Assembly: GCA_020466095.1 (NCBI GenBank)
Contig: CM035808.1
Coordinates: 69,956,829-70,020,828 of the forward strand
DNA length: 64,000 nucleotides
Direction: 5' to 3'
Origin: Chlorops oryzae
Lineage: Eukaryota; Arthropoda; Insecta; Diptera; Chloropidae
Shown here: in pieces, positions 63,548 to 64,000 of the stretch
Layout: every line of letters begins with the position of its first letter
Position numbering within the stretch: the stretch's first letter is position 1
Translations under genes and position numbers: made by a program
The notes under the pieces: model-generated
The model's input: only the letters and a program-made list of their open reading frames with translations
Told to the model about the DNA's origin: nothing
Databases searched by the model: none

Positions 63548-64000
63548 CAAAGGTGGGCACCGTTACTTCAAAATGTAACTTCCGCTACCTTTCGTTACTT
63601 GCTAAAAATTGTAGCTTAGTTACCGTTATTCCGCTACTTTCAAAAAAAATGTAACGGAAGTTACCGTTACCGTTACTCAAAAACTATACGGGAAGAAGGT
63701 TTTAAAAAAAAGTGTATTAACCAAAATGGACTGTAGTCCATAGGCGCGTACATATATATGTATGAGTAAACAACAAAATTTGTTTCCCATAATATTACTT
63801 TTATTTAAGTATACTATTACTTATAGGTTGAGCTACAAGGTTAACATTTTTATCAATTTTTATGGAACAGGTGAGAATTTCCTTCCATGAAAAGTAGCAT
63901 TTCAAAATTTTTTGGTTTTGTGCTTCTGGTCTAAGATGAACCATTGTTTTATGATTGGCACTGGAAAAATCACAATACTTGACAGTGACGTCATAATAGT
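63548..64000. mobile_element. possible left end of a hAT-like element running out of the window
   Basis: CAAAGGTGGGCACCGTTAC resembles a hAT terminus, and the next 140 bp are packed with GTTAC/GTAAC motifs in both orientations (to about 63690). The other end lies outside the window, so neither duplication nor inverted repeat can be checked. Confidence 0.35.

Overview
The window is a block of nested transposable elements and shows no recognisable host gene, rRNA or tRNA. The AT-rich background, Himar1-like (irritans-type) mariners, Jockey-clade retrotransposons, an env-bearing BEL/Pao element and DINE-like repeats suggest a higher (brachyceran) fly. The species cannot be told from the sequence, and a heterochromatic or TE-graveyard location is inference.

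Layout. (1) 1-10.95 kb: an old minus-strand Jockey copy (J0; pieces at 157-600 and 10660-10948) is split by about 10 kb bounded by inverted repeats. Inside lie a mariner (1136-2423), a DINE-like repeat (2778-3336), a 3.4-kb hAT with a decayed transposase (3924-7285, carrying a small MITE) and a 1.2-kb MITE with TTA duplications (7331-8574). (2) 11.8-30.2 kb: a direct tandem duplication of a roughly 4-kb unit whose junction shares GCTC. Both units carry a Himar1-like mariner at the same site. The second unit is opened by a minus-strand BEL/Pao provirus (17862-27983) with a 5-bp duplication, gag, broken pol and an uninterrupted env-like ORF. (3) 29.8-34.0 kb: a deleted Jockey copy (J3), then nested MITEs carrying a 380-bp mariner derivative. 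(4) 34.6-37.1 kb: a Tc1-type transposase tail split by a 2.2-kb element with 7-bp duplications. (5) 38.1-63.1 kb: an old, nearly full-length Jockey copy (J2) opened by a mariner, a solo LTR, a second 7-bp-duplication element grown to 12.6 kb by its own nested insertions, a complete and apparently intact younger Jockey (J1, 56944-62230), and a MITE at its 3' end.

Most boundaries are fixed by target-site duplications plus terminal inverted repeats read directly from the sequence, and several empty sites can be checked against a second copy in the window. This gives a relative order of insertion up to five or six levels deep. The intact coding capacity is J1 ORF1 and ORF2 and the BEL gag and env-like frames; one Himar1-like transposase ORF is open but internally deleted. 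Two other mariner transposases are each broken only by a homopolymer length change. Class and family names rest on motif recognition by eye; no database search was possible.
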